Assembly (NCBI GenBank): GCA_019925795.1
Contig: CM034311.1
Coordinates: forward strand, 42,821,472-42,885,471
Source of the DNA: Dendrobium chrysotoxum
Lineage: Eukaryota; Streptophyta; Magnoliopsida; Asparagales; Orchidaceae
Direction: 5' to 3'
DNA length: 64,000 nucleotides
Made by a program: the position numbers and the translations under genes. The notes beneath the pieces are model-generated. The model did not search any database. It had not been told where the DNA came from and was given only the letters and a program-made list of their open reading frames with translations. Of the stretch, positions 33,322 to 44,046 are shown one piece after another. Each line of letters opens with the position of its first letter. Positions within the stretch are counted from its first letter, which is position 1.

Positions 33322-35452
33322 ATGGATACCCTTTCTTCCATTACTCTTTGGGGATACCAAGAGGTTTGTCTCCCTCTCTTTTTGTGTTCCTCTCTTTTTC
33401 TTAAACCTTGTGGTGGCGCCGAAGGCTGTGCTGTCGCTTCGGCGGAGGTGGAGCTTGTCGGAGTAAAACTGCGTAGCCGGTGGGCGGGTTAGCTTTTAGG
33501 ATTTTGAACGTGAACACAGCTTTCTGGCCAAACGGCTATATTTTTAATTTGTGAAGCATTAATGCTGTTGTGATTAGGAGTTTCTCCTTAATTTTATAGA
33601 GAGAAGAATTGGAATGATTTTGTTTCTGCACTTATGGATCTTTTTTTTTTAGATTTTCCCTGTTCAAATGGAGTCGCGTCATTAACGGGAGTTATTTGGA
33701 TTTGGGTTAGAATGATGTATAATCATGTAATTAGTAGTTTTTATTATTGTTTTTTGGCAGTTCTCTCGGTTGGCAGATAGTCTTAGAATTCCAATTATTG
33801 AATGCAGGTGAAAAATTGTTGCTCAGGTTTTTCCAACGGCCATTATAAATAACCCTTAATTCAGCATAAAAACCTGTCTTTTCTTCAGGTTTTGCTATTT
33901 AGGAGGAAAAGTTCGTTAATTCTTTTGCCGGGCTTAGTAAATTTAGCTAAAGTTTGAATTTTTTTGGCTATCAGTACTGATACACTACCCAAAAAATCAT
34001 TAAAATTTTCAAATGTGTTCAGGTTGTTTTGAAGGCCCTATAAAAATAAAAAATGGGAGAGAACCTAAGCAAAATTGGCTCAATTTTTTTGGGGGTGTGT
34101 ATTTCTTTGGGGGTTGAAGTCTTACCCTTTTGGTTTTCATCACAGCTTACACTAGAAAGATATGGGTGAAATTGTATTTTCAATGATTTCGGCCAAAAAA
34201 TTTGGTCCAATTTTTGTCCCAAGTAGCATAACTTCTATGTTTGGTTTAGTGGAAGAACTGAACGCATCAGAAGTTTGCCCCTAACACGAACAATTGAATG
34301 TTTAACTGCAGATAAACCACTCTATTAGTAGAGATCTCTTCAGTGTAACGTCTGTGTATTTGCATTTACCAAGACAAATCATGAATTAGAACTGGTTTAT
34401 CTATAAATACGCATTTTATTTGTTTTTTCGTTGCAAATATGGCATGATGAATGAAGTAATCTTCACTTCTTTGGTTTTGATAAAATATCTTACACTTTTG
34501 CCTTCAACATTCAAGTAAATATGCACCTATACATGGCTGTCATTAGTTCATATTCATCAGGACAAAATTCTGGCTCATATACTTTCAATAATATGAATAT
34601 CAATCTCAACAGACTGTTGAAGATCTGAAAAATAAGCTGTGGACAACCGTTTGCGAGCTTGAAGAAGTGAAAAATAATGCAAGGGAGGAAATCAGGAAAA
34701 AAGAAGACAACATCAACCAATTGATTCAGTTACTAAAAGCAGCCAACCAAGAAAGAGATGAAGCCAAGGACCAGCTTCAGATTGTTCTCAACAAGCTAAC
34801 ACAGCCCAACTCTGCTGAACTATTTCCATCTGCTCCCTTTTTGCAACCTGAAAGCCCACAGTTCAGGCAAGCCTTAGGCTCCTCGAGCATAACCGAATCT
34901 GAAAACCTCACTGATGTTCACAACAATCAGTCCCATGTTTCATCCCCAACTGTCGTTGATTCCTTAGTCGACGCCTCCATTTCCCCTGACCTTTCAATAG
35001 TGAACTTTGCAGACTCCTGCAATGTCTTGATTCCACAGCAGCATATGATGAATGCTTGCGCCCCTCCCACATGCCCACAAGATGAAGTCATGAAGGTTCT
35101 CTTCGATCGATTTGCAAAGAAACCTCTTCCAGAGAAAGGCAGACTGCTGAAAGCCGTTATCGATGCAGGCCCAATTCTCGACACTCTTTTTGTAGCCGGT
35201 TCTCTTCCTCGATGGAGGAATCCTCCTCCTCTAAAGCCCTTGTTGGTTCCCCCTTTGTCAATCAAAAGTGATGATGCTTTGCTTACAAGTAATTTGCTTC
35301 AGAATGGTAATGCAGGAGCACACGCAACTACCTCAACACCAATGGCTTATTATGGTGTTAACGGTGCTCTTTGTAAGGCAAAGAGACCTCTAATGGAACA
35401 TTGCGGCGGCAGCCAGCATTACTTGACTGTTAAAAGGCAGAAATCTCAGTAG
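33322..35452 (+). CDS. DUF1635 family protein, two exons (33322-33363, 34613-35452)
   Basis: The only convincing host gene. Exon 1 encodes 14 residues, MDTLSSITLWGYQE, and ends at a GT donor. Exon 2 resumes in phase with TVEDLKNKLWTTVCELEEVK after an AG acceptor and runs to TAG at 35450. The product is 293 residues. Residues 15-75 form a charged coiled-coil (REEIRKKEDNINQL, ERDEAKDQLQ). The middle is Ser/Pro/Asn-rich. Residues about 170-225 hold the conserved DUF1635 C-terminal segment (KPLPEKGRLLKAVIDAGPIL, then GSLPRWRNPPPLKP). Family members have the same short first exon and start. The molecular function is not known. The lack of stops and good splice sites suggest an intact gene. Identification is from memory of the motifs. 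Confidence 0.87.
33364..34612 (+). other. Intron of the DUF1635 gene
   Basis: 1,249 bp, starting GTTTGT and ending CAATCTCAACAG, T-rich throughout. Joining the exons keeps the frame and restores the expected N-terminal family motif. Confidence 0.8.
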
Positions 35453-36119
35453 TCTCAATAGAACTTTCGGTTGAAAATTTTTATCTGGGAGATAGCCTGA
35501 GCTTTGAATATTCAAAGGCTGAGTTCATACTTCTGATGTTTTAAATTTGTAAATGCAAGTTGTCTTTGAAAAATATATAGCTATCTATACCTTGGCATAG
35601 TTGAAAAATTAACTTTGCAGTTCTCTGTGGTAAGTCCTACTTTTGTATATTCATGTATTTCCAAGGTAAATATTTGCAGATTATTGGTTGTAAATTGGTG
35701 TGACAGGGCACTAGATAGAATGTTTGGAGATGGTAGTTGTTGTACCATTTACATTATTAAAGCATGCTAGCTTGCTTTTCCATTTTTTGAAGTTAGCAAG
35801 AAAGTATCCAGATTTCTGTTCAAGAGGCAATTCTTCCCTTTTAGGTTTGTTATCGAGTTGAGAAAATAGCTTCTCTGTTTTTGTTTTTTTTAATGTTATT
35901 CTGGAATAACAGGAGGTGAAATAGAAGAAAAATCTACCAGTTCAGCAAATAATAACTCTTTTTTCTATAGCCCGTCGGAATCTATGTTGGGTATTGGGTT
36001 GCACGTTGGCCACTGTGTTGATTTGTGGATCTGTTTTTGCTGAGGAGATTGGTCAACTCAGATTTTATCCTATTTGAGTGGGAGTTACATACATATAACC
36101 ATATTCTTATATATATATA
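35453..36119 (+). other. 3' UTR and downstream flank of the DUF1635 gene
   Basis: T-rich sequence. No clear AATAAA was found, which is common in plants. No further gene seen. Confidence 0.5.
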
Positions 36120-36238
36120 TTCGTTCATTTGAGATGTATTTTTTACAGTTTTTTAAAGTAATTTTTTAGTATACAAATTAAAATTTTTTTCTAAAAAGCT
36201 GCTTTGAGAAGCATAAGAAATGTGTTTCAAACGAAGTC
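36120..36238. mobile_element. PIF/Harbinger-like MITE
   Basis: Degenerate copy of the 129 bp family, ending TTTCAAACGAAGTC and followed by TAA, which it shares with the next copy. Confidence 0.65.
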
Positions 36239-36241
36239 TAA

Positions 36242-36373
36242 GACTTCGTTTGGAATGATTTTTTATTGCTTTTTAAAACAGTTTTTTAGTACAATAAATT
36301 TTTGAACTAAAAATTTATGTACTGAAGAAAAGCTATTTTAAAAAGCTTTAAGAAAGTCATCCCAAACAAAACC
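36242..36373. mobile_element. PIF/Harbinger-like MITE
   Basis: Begins GACTTCGTTTGGAATGA and ends TCATCCCAAACAAAACC, flanked by TAA on both sides (36239-36241 and 36374-36376). It directly abuts the previous copy. Confidence 0.75.
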
Positions 36374-36376
36374 TAA

Positions 36377-37229
36377 ATCACATAAAAAAATATCATTCTA
36401 ATCTTTGAAGATTGCCTGTCAGTATGATTAGATGTCATCAATAGACACGTTTTAATTCAATAATTGATCATAATTTTTCTAAAGCACTAAATTTTTCATT
36501 TTGCATCGCATGAAAGCTTTCTCTTGGTGAAAGCCTGTCATAAATTTGTAGTACATATCCTCAAAATTCTTCAGTTGAGCTCAATAAGTGAACTTTTTAG
36601 TGTTGAAAATAATACAGAAAAATGCAGTATATGAATAAACGTTTATTAAGAATGTGCAAGCCAACATATTTGTTGTGGGCTAATATTTTCATGATAGTAG
36701 AGTGGGAGAATTTTTTGTCTTAATGATGCACGTATATCCAGAACACAAACAGATACTTGAGAGAGCAAGAAAACATCATAACTTTTTTATGTGGAAAACC
36801 CAAAAAAGGGGAAAAACACGGGGTCTTGCCCAAGTTAGAAGATTCACTATACTTGAGTGAATTACAAAACTTGACCCTTCTTTTAGACAATGAAATTACA
36901 ATAATTTGGAGAGTCGGTCGAGCTTCGCATGAGTTCTCAGGAGTTTGTAATGATTGTGGTCGGGTGACGAAGGTTGGAAGTCTTGATAGCAGCGCCAAAA
37001 GATGGTTCAGCAGAGGCTAGTGGCTAGGCATATGTCTGGCAGCGGTCAGACGAAGGTCCGACTGTGATCTGCAATTGGGTGGTGGTCCGACAGTGACTGG
37101 TGACCGAGCGGAGGTCTATCTATAATCAGAGGCCGAGCGGTGGTCCGTCTACCAAGCGGAGGTCCGGCGACCAACGGTGGTAGGCAACCGGGTAGAGGTT
37201 TGGCGATGGTCGGAGGCATACTACTTCTT
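36377..37229. other. Unassigned sequence, partly GC-rich
   Basis: AT-rich to about 36720. From about 36990 to 37215 there is a GA/GT-rich stretch with repeated GGTCCG / GCGGAGGTC words. Short open frames exist on both strands at 36720-37020 but match nothing I know. It may be part of a degenerate transposon. Confidence 0.35.
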
Positions 37230-37600
37230 TATTATACTTTGAATTCAGTTATAAAATTTTAGTGACCTACTAGGCTGTTTAACTCATTATATGTGGTTTA
37301 AATGATTTCATGTCATAGAAGAGGTTCAGGAGTGTGAGACTGATCAATATTCTTCATGTTCTATTTCTTTTTATTTTAGTTATTCTTTTATACTCATGAA
37401 TGAAAGGATATGTTGTGCTTATATGATTCATGAGTATTGTATATGATTTATTTTTGAGTCAATGAATATAAATGCATATTGATGTTTTGAATTATAGAAT
37501 TTATTTCTATTATTTATTATTAGTAAATGAAATTAGATATATATGATTATAATATAATAAAAGATAAAAGAAAGAATTCTTCATATTTAGATTTTGGAGC
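37230..37600. repeat. Third, weaker copy of part of the direct repeat at 400 / 5655
   Basis: Shares the AGGCTGTTTAACTCATTAT block and surrounding order with 1290-1400 and 6510-6610. The similarity is partial and was judged by eye. Confidence 0.4.
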
Positions 37601-37628
37601 ATCACACATCATATCTCGTAATTTCTTC

Positions 37629-37827
37629 ATCTTTTTAGGATTGGCTTAAATCCCTCGGTGGGTAACCATAGATCCCAAGAATTTTCTTGATGCAACTGCA
37701 AAAGCACACTTGGCAGGGTTAAGTCGTATGTTATAGCATCGTAGGAGGCAGAAAACATTATTATAGGTCAGAGATATGTTGTGATTTCTTAAAACTTTTC
37801 ACCAACATATAATCTATATATACCTCA
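37629..37827 (-). pseudogene. Reverse transcriptase remnant (Ty3/gypsy), fragment
   Basis: On the minus strand from 37827 downward: EVYIDYMLVKS, then, after a frameshift, LNPAKCAFAVASRKFLG and VTHRGI followed by a stop and ANPKK. This is the segment from the RT active site (YxDD, here YIDY) to the region before the RNase H. Frameshifts and stops show that it is dead. It ends exactly at an old LTR of the giant family. Confidence 0.75.
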
Positions 37828-39250
37828 TGTGGGTCTTCGAAAGGGAACTATTTATGGGGGTCAGAATATAAAGAGTATGATCACATTATCTCATAGGATA
37901 AAATGATCACAAACATTTACACTCTATACAAGTAGGCCAATTAAATAGTAGATATAATTATGCATATGATTATCCATGAAAAATAGTAGCTTTGGCCTAC
38001 GCATCTCGATGGATAAATATATATATATAATTTAATAGTCACGAGATTTCTCTCATTCTACATATCAGCTCGAGTGGATTTATTTGATGTAGGTGTTGGT
38101 TTTCCACAGGTGCAAGTCCACATGGTTAATTACATCTTAGGCCTTGACTCTTAATTAGGAATGCTATTTTATTCTCTTTTTAATTTTGTGAATAGTGGGA
38201 TTCTTAGGATTTTTTAATCCAAAGAAGATATGCTCGTGATTAAAGTGAGAATTATACTTTTTAAATTTATATAGATTTGATTAAAAATTTTGAGTTTTGC
38301 AATCTACCAAGTAAGAGAAGATTTAGATTTAGACTTAATTTAAATTTAAAATAGAAGATACTGAGATATGTACAACCTGGACTTATGCTTGCCTGAAGTG
38401 AGCTACCAGCTAATATTCTAAACACAATCAATCGCCTTATGAATGCAAGATGGGATGGCTCTATTTTTATGAAATCAAGGATTTTTTTAATTCAAAGATT
38501 TTAATCATGACTTTAATATGCAAATATATCTAAGTAGCACAATGTAATAATGCATGAAAGCAATATATAGATAAAATCATTTATTCATTTATTTGAAATG
38601 GAAATACAACCCATAGTATGCATAAGAGTTGGTGATCAAACTCCACCACAATAGGCATGGATTTCTACTCCTATAAATGTAGATTTAAATGTACTTATTA
38701 TCTTCTGGCTTCATATCTTCTATATGATTCTAAAAGACAATACTTTTCAAAAGAAAAGAAAATATTTCTTTTTTATGTGTATAGGCAAATACATTTAATC
38801 TTTTATAATTCTTTGAATTTATACAACATGAGATAAATATATTCTAGACACTTTACTTTTACATTTGATCACTTGCATATACATTTTCACCTAGGTACAT
38901 TCTACTTTTCTCTCTTTACTTTTACCATGAGGCCTAAATACATTCTACTTCAGTTGTCCTTTTGTAATAAACAAAAAGTGTCATAAACATCAATGCAATG
39001 CATGTATCAATGTAGTGTAGGCGTGTATAAGTTTAATAAATTAAAGTGCATTAGCATAAAAGGAATAATGCATGTCATGACATCAAAGTGCATGAAAATA
39101 AATAAACATACCAATGAAAGCCTCCTGGCAAAGGTACTCGCATCACACCAAAACACACTACCTAGCCTAAAATTAGAATCAGTGGTCCTAGCAAATAACT
39201 TAGTGTGTGAAAAAGGATGTGTCTTTGATATATCCTGGGAAGTTTGATGT
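37828..39250 (-). mobile_element. Decayed LTR fragment of the giant element family
   Basis: It begins TGTGGGTCTTCGAAAGG, like the LTR of copy B at 44047 (TGTGGACCTCCGAAAGG). Shared landmarks in order: CATCTCGATGG, CACGAG...CAGCTCGAGTGGATTTATTTGA, TTTCCACAGGTGCAAG, GTTAATTACATCT, ACCTGGACTTATGC...CCAGCTAA (38376-38414, compare 44711 on) and CTAGCCTAAAATTAG...GTGGTCCTAGCAAA (39151 on, compare 46196). Divergence is high, so this is an old relative, in the same orientation as copy B. It may extend further into the AT-rich sequence. Confidence 0.75.
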
Positions 39251-41464
39251 TTAAGTTGTTTTATTTGAAAGTGTTTGCTTATTAAAAGGCCAAAAAAGAT
39301 TTTTATTTAAGTTTAAATTTTAATATTTTAAAATTTTATTAATGAAATTTTAGAGAATTTTATTTATTTGAGTTATTTTATTTTAGATTTTAAAGAACCA
39401 TGATAGTTAATAACTTTAAAGTACAGAAGTTACTAACCTAAATCCTAAGACTCATAATTATAATGCTACCATTCCTCATAAAGGATATGATTGATTGCAT
39501 AGAGTCTCTCATTTTAATTAAGTATTTTAGTTCTTAAAAACTCTAAATCTAATAGACGTTTTTCTTCTTAGAATGAGTCAAACATTAGGATATGAAAGCT
39601 TCAATTTTTAAATATTTTATTATTAATTTATCAATAATTATTTAGGTTGAATAATAACTGTCTTTGTTAAACTAGGACAGTGAGGTTTATTTCATCCTCT
39701 TTGGGCTAAGTTAATAGGCTCGTAAGCCCAGATTATCTAATAATCATCTATTTATTTAAGTTTAATTATTGTCTAATTTAATTTATTTATTACTGATTTA
39801 TAATATTTATAATTTAACACTTACATTCCATTAATTTATTTTTGATATGTCATAACATGCACGAGGACCAAAGCCTCATTAGGACACGTAGCTTCATAGC
39901 TCGAAATATTCCAGCATAAAAACTTTATTTACAGAGTATGTAGTGTAATTATTATTCATCCGATTTAATTTATTGAGCTGATGATTTGCTAAATTTTTTA
40001 TGATTTATTAAATTATTTGATTAATTAAGTTTGACTAAATTTTGACTTTTGATTTACATTGAATTTTAAAAATTTTATATTTTTCATATATATCTTACCC
40101 AATAAATTATTTAAAGATTCTTCAATCCAATGCATATGTATTTTTTAGAAGGAGCTGGATACAATAGATACATATCATTTATTATTTAAAATCGATTAAA
40201 AACCCAAAAAATTCAATGTTATTATGCTCTCCAAAGGAATCAACATAAAGCATAATTGTCCTTTAATTAATAGTTTAACATTTAATTAATAAATTTATTT
40301 AGTTAAATAAGTTTAATTGAATGAATTATGAAATTTCATTTAGTTCGAGTTAATTAACATTGGTTTGTTATTCAATGATTTCTATTTAATTTATTTAAAT
40401 ATTTAATAATTTATTTAAGCTTTTATTTATTTTTAATTAATATATTATTATTATTTAAGTTTAATTTTTCAATTTTATTTTAGAGTTTTATTTTATTTTT
40501 TATTAATTTTTTGGGATGGGATTTTATTCATTTAATTTTAATGATTTAGATGTTTTTAATTTATTTAATTTAAATTCATTAATATTTATTTATTTATTTA
40601 ATCTTGATTGGTTTTATTTATTTATGTTTGATTATCTTATTTTATTTTTATTAATATGTTTATCTTATTATATACATTATGATTTAGGAAAATCAAATAG
40701 ATAAAACCCTACATATGGGTGATAAATTAATACTACGCATCCCTAAATTTTGTACTAACGAATAAAATCATACTTACTAGCGCATTATCAGGTTTGAGAT
40801 ATTAAATGTAGGATTCTATAAGGACCTAAAATTTAGGGGGATCCTATACACATGCATGACTTTGAAGACCTAATAGGCTCTAAGTTTTATAGAATTTATC
40901 TCACTGATGCTTGTCGGGTGGTTTCTGACTTTAGCATCTCCATTTGGAAAAAATGGAGGCGACTAAATGCTTCAGCTTTGCTCTCCAATTATCCACACCA
41001 TGATCCCATTTTTAAGCATTTGATTGCTATAAGAACTATTATAACAGGAGTTCAACCAACTATAGCACTTGTCATAGAGCCACCATAGTTCTTAGGAAGA
41101 GGAAAGTGACTAGCAACTCCTCACCTACTGCTTACCGAAATACAATAATTGTTATTCTCCTTACTTGGATAAAATAGTTAGGATAGTGATAGGAAGTGGC
41201 TCAGTCAGCTGGACTAGGGCACAACGGCAGCAAGTCGGATGACGAGAGCTCAGCTTGTAAGTCATAAATGAATTTATACATTCGGTGTGAGGTTAGTTCA
41301 GAGGAGGCTCGGCTTGCAGCAGGCCATCGGTTCGGTGAGGCCAGGTCATATGCGACTGGTGATGTGTAGATGGTCAGACAGGAATGGCGGTCGATGGTGT
41401 GAGGTTAGTTGATGAGTTGGGTTGCTGCTGTGGTTAAATAAGGAGGCATGAGGGGGCCTGTGCG
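39251..41464. other. AT-rich region, possibly the rest of the old LTR, no gene
   Basis: A TTTA-rich tract (40240-40690) resembles in position the ATT-rich tract of the young LTRs, but I cannot align it. A 78-codon open frame at 40852-41088 is not recognisable and I do not call it. 41200-41460 is G-rich, with repeated GTGAGGTTAGTT words. Confidence 0.4.
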
Positions 41465-42149
41465 TAGGGTGTCAAAATGGATTTTTGAGTCATATTCGGG
41501 TCCAACCCAAAAATGACTCATCATCACTCGGGTCAATCCTAACTTGACCCGAATAGAAAAATATGTTACAAACCCAGACCTGAACCTGACCCAATTCGGG
41601 TTTGGGTCAACCGAACATGACCTTCCAACCTACTCTGCTTTCTAATTCGCACGGTTCTCTACCCCTCTGCCCGCTCTATTTTGAATTCACAGGCACAAAA
41701 TTTTGAATCGTAAAAGAAATCTTGCTCGGCTCGTTCTCGTGCTCGAACCGCAGACGAAGTAAAATATCCTTCAAAACTTTGGCAGTATGAGTGCGGATAC
41801 ATGAGCAGCGAGCAGCGACTAGCGAGTGGGCATGTGAATTGGAGGTTGCGAGCGAGCTAAGTGAGTTGCTATCAGCATGAGCTTATTGTGCAATTCATGC
41901 AGAATTGGAACCGTGTGAGTGAACTGCACACATGAGGTAGAGCTGCGAAGGCTATCCAAATCTAGAACCAAGTCAACTTTAGGTTGATTTTGGATTTTTA
42001 GGTCAACCCAAACCTGATCTAATTTTTAAAATGGGTCACATTTTTGAACCTAAACATAACTCATATGACAAATGAGTTGACCCAAACCTGAAATTTTTTG
42101 GGTCAAGTTTGGGTCGTGTTTCGAATCGGGTTAAATATTGACACCCTTA
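41465..42149. mobile_element. hAT-type non-autonomous transposon (685 bp)
   Basis: Ends are TAGGGTGTCAA and, as reverse complement of the right end, TAAGGGTGTCAA. Subterminal GGGTC / GACCC words are abundant on both sides. Flanks are CCTGTGCG (41457-41464) and CCTGTGCA (42150-42157): an 8 bp duplication with one CpG transition, as expected for hAT. There is no transposase frame. Confidence 0.8.
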
Positions 42150-42193
42150 CCTGTGCATGAGTATGGAGGCGTGAGGGAGTGTATGGGCCAGCC

Positions 42194-42839
42194 TGTAAAA
42201 CCCCTTAAATAAAAGAAGTTAATCTCTTACATATTGAGTCGCCTTAAGAAACTCTACAGTTCAGCACGCTCATCTCAAAGAAATTATGGGATGGGTGACC
42301 TCTTGAGAAGTTACACCAACAAGATAAAATCATGAGGCCCTTAGGCCTAAGCCGACAATATCTCGATATTTAAGAGTTTAGGTTATTACCAATGGTATTA
42401 GAGTAATACACTAGCCAAAATACGGGAACTAAGTACCATACAAGAAAAAGTGTTACGTTATGGGAGGCAACTCTTGAACCCTATATTAGATAAAGTGCCC
42501 ACATGGTGAGAGCCACCACTCGAACTTTATAGGGTCACCTCTAGAATTATATATACATGGTGGATGATTTTGGGATAGGGTATTAATGAGAATGTCAGTT
42601 ACTTAAGTAGAGAAGATTGTGAAACCTCTTAAGTAAAAGAAGATAAACTCTTCAACATCAAGGCACATTTTGGTGTATTAATTAAAATTTTATTAAGAAA
42701 CTCCGCAGTTAAGTGTGCTCATCATGGAGAAATTCTGAAATTGGTAACCTTCTGAGAAGTTACACAACCGGATAAAAATTATGAGCCCTTAGGCCAAAGC
42801 GGCCAATATCTATATAGTTAAGAGTTTGGGGTTATGACA
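42194..42839 (+). mobile_element. Cassandra-type TRIM with 5S-rRNA-like LTRs
   Basis: Two similar direct repeats, 42194-42391 and 42618-42839, act as LTRs (starts TGTAAAACCCC and TGTGAAACC). Each holds a degenerate 5S rRNA segment: AGAAACTCTACAGTTCAGCACGCTC...GATGGGTGACCTCTTGAGAAGTT at 42249-42313 and a matching one with CTCCGCAGTTAAGTGTGCTC at about 42699-42763. A PBS TGGTATTAGAG (42393) follows the first LTR, complementary to initiator tRNA-Met (usual form TGGTATCAGAGC). The internal part is only ~225 bp and non-coding. Transposition would depend on proteins of another element. Confidence 0.82.
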
Positions 42840-43288
42840 TGGGATAGTGTTGATTCCTAAGAGGAGTGGGTGCTTATGGCCCTCTTTCATGTGAGGGAGA
42901 GAGGGATTCAGCTGAAGAGATGGAATGTGAAATGGAGGAAAGAGTGAGAGAGAATCGTGAGAGTCCCTCACATATAAAATGGAGGTGTTTCCCTCTAACT
43001 ACCAGCGTTCGCTTTTTCTTTGCTTAAACCTATGAAAAGGATATGAGTTGAGAAATGAAGCCCTTCATCCAACGACTCACATTACATCTCCTTCAGATGT
43101 CATTGATTTAATGGGTGATATCAAATCATGAAAATCTTTTTAAAAAGTGTGTACTCATGATGGATTTTAGCGTACTCATGATGGATTTCAGCCATTAGAT
43201 TTAGGGATTTCTTGATATAGGAATATATAAAAAGGTGGAACTAAATTAGTTTGTATTCAAACTTAATTTAAAATCAATTGGAATGGGA

Positions 43289-43348
<60 letters not shown>

Positions 43349-43679
43349 AGTATTTTAACTCTCTCCTTGACACTCATGAAATGATACCTGATTCGAGTAC
43401 GAATGAGCTTATTTGATCCATCTTGATGAGCTAGATGCAATGGTGCAATCCATTTCACAAGACAAGATGCTGATCAAAATAATTTATGTATGGTATAAAA
43501 TATGCATGAAAGATTTAAATGTATAAGTTCATATAAAATAACTCATCAAATTGGAGTTTACCCAATCACATATATTTTAAAATATAATAAAGGATAATAG
43601 GTGATAAAAAAAAATAAATTCTAAGGCTGACAATGAATCAAAGTAAAATGTATAACTTGACCCCTCATCAGACATATTG
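42840..43679. other. Intergenic sequence with (TTA)n microsatellite
   Basis: A perfect TTA/ATT trinucleotide run lies at about 43291-43345. No gene seen. Confidence 0.6.
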
Positions 43680-44046
43680 GTGCAATGTGCAAGAAGATGG
43701 ACCAACCCATAAGATGTTCAATAAGGTCATGTAAGTGATTGATGCCAAAAAGGAGATCAACACCTCCATGGTGTGCCATATAAGATCTTTAAAAACTTTT
43801 TTCATGAGACACTGATATATTGCTCTAATATTCTTGAGTTTGAATGATATAACCCAATAGTAATATAATTATTTATTTGTTTAAAAAGTTATTGCATCCT
43901 CATTTGAATGATTCATCTTTATTTGGTTGTAACTAGAGTAGGCATCTATAAAACTCAACATTTGATGCCCCGATGTGGCGTCAACCAGTTGATCAATACA
44001 AAGAAATGAAAAACTATCATTTGGGCAAGCTTTGTTGAGGTCCGTG
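43680..44046 (-). pseudogene. Reverse transcriptase remnant interrupted by copy B
   Basis: Minus strand from 44046: DLNKACPNDSFSFLCIDQ, LVDATSGHQMLSFIDAYSS, YNQIKMNHSNEDAITF, then after a frame change SFKLKNIRAIYQCLMKKVF and degenerate sequence. These correspond to the palm region of a Ty3/gypsy RT (LNKACP, DAYSGYNQI, FGLKNAGATYQ). Many substitutions and stops show that it is old. The giant element copy B begins at the next base, so copy B inserted into it. Confidence 0.82.

Noticed and set aside
36720..37020. Open frames of 87-92 codons on both strands
   Set aside because: They overlap each other in opposite directions in sequence next to MITEs and repeats, and no domain is recognisable.
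40852..41088. 78-codon open frame starting MHDFEDLIGSKFYRIY
   Set aside because: It has no recognisable family, no homologous copy in the window and no clear gene context. It could be a transposon scrap.
42249..42763. 5S rRNA genes
   Set aside because: The two 5S-like segments are incomplete and diverged and sit within short LTRs with a Met-type PBS, so they belong to a TRIM.
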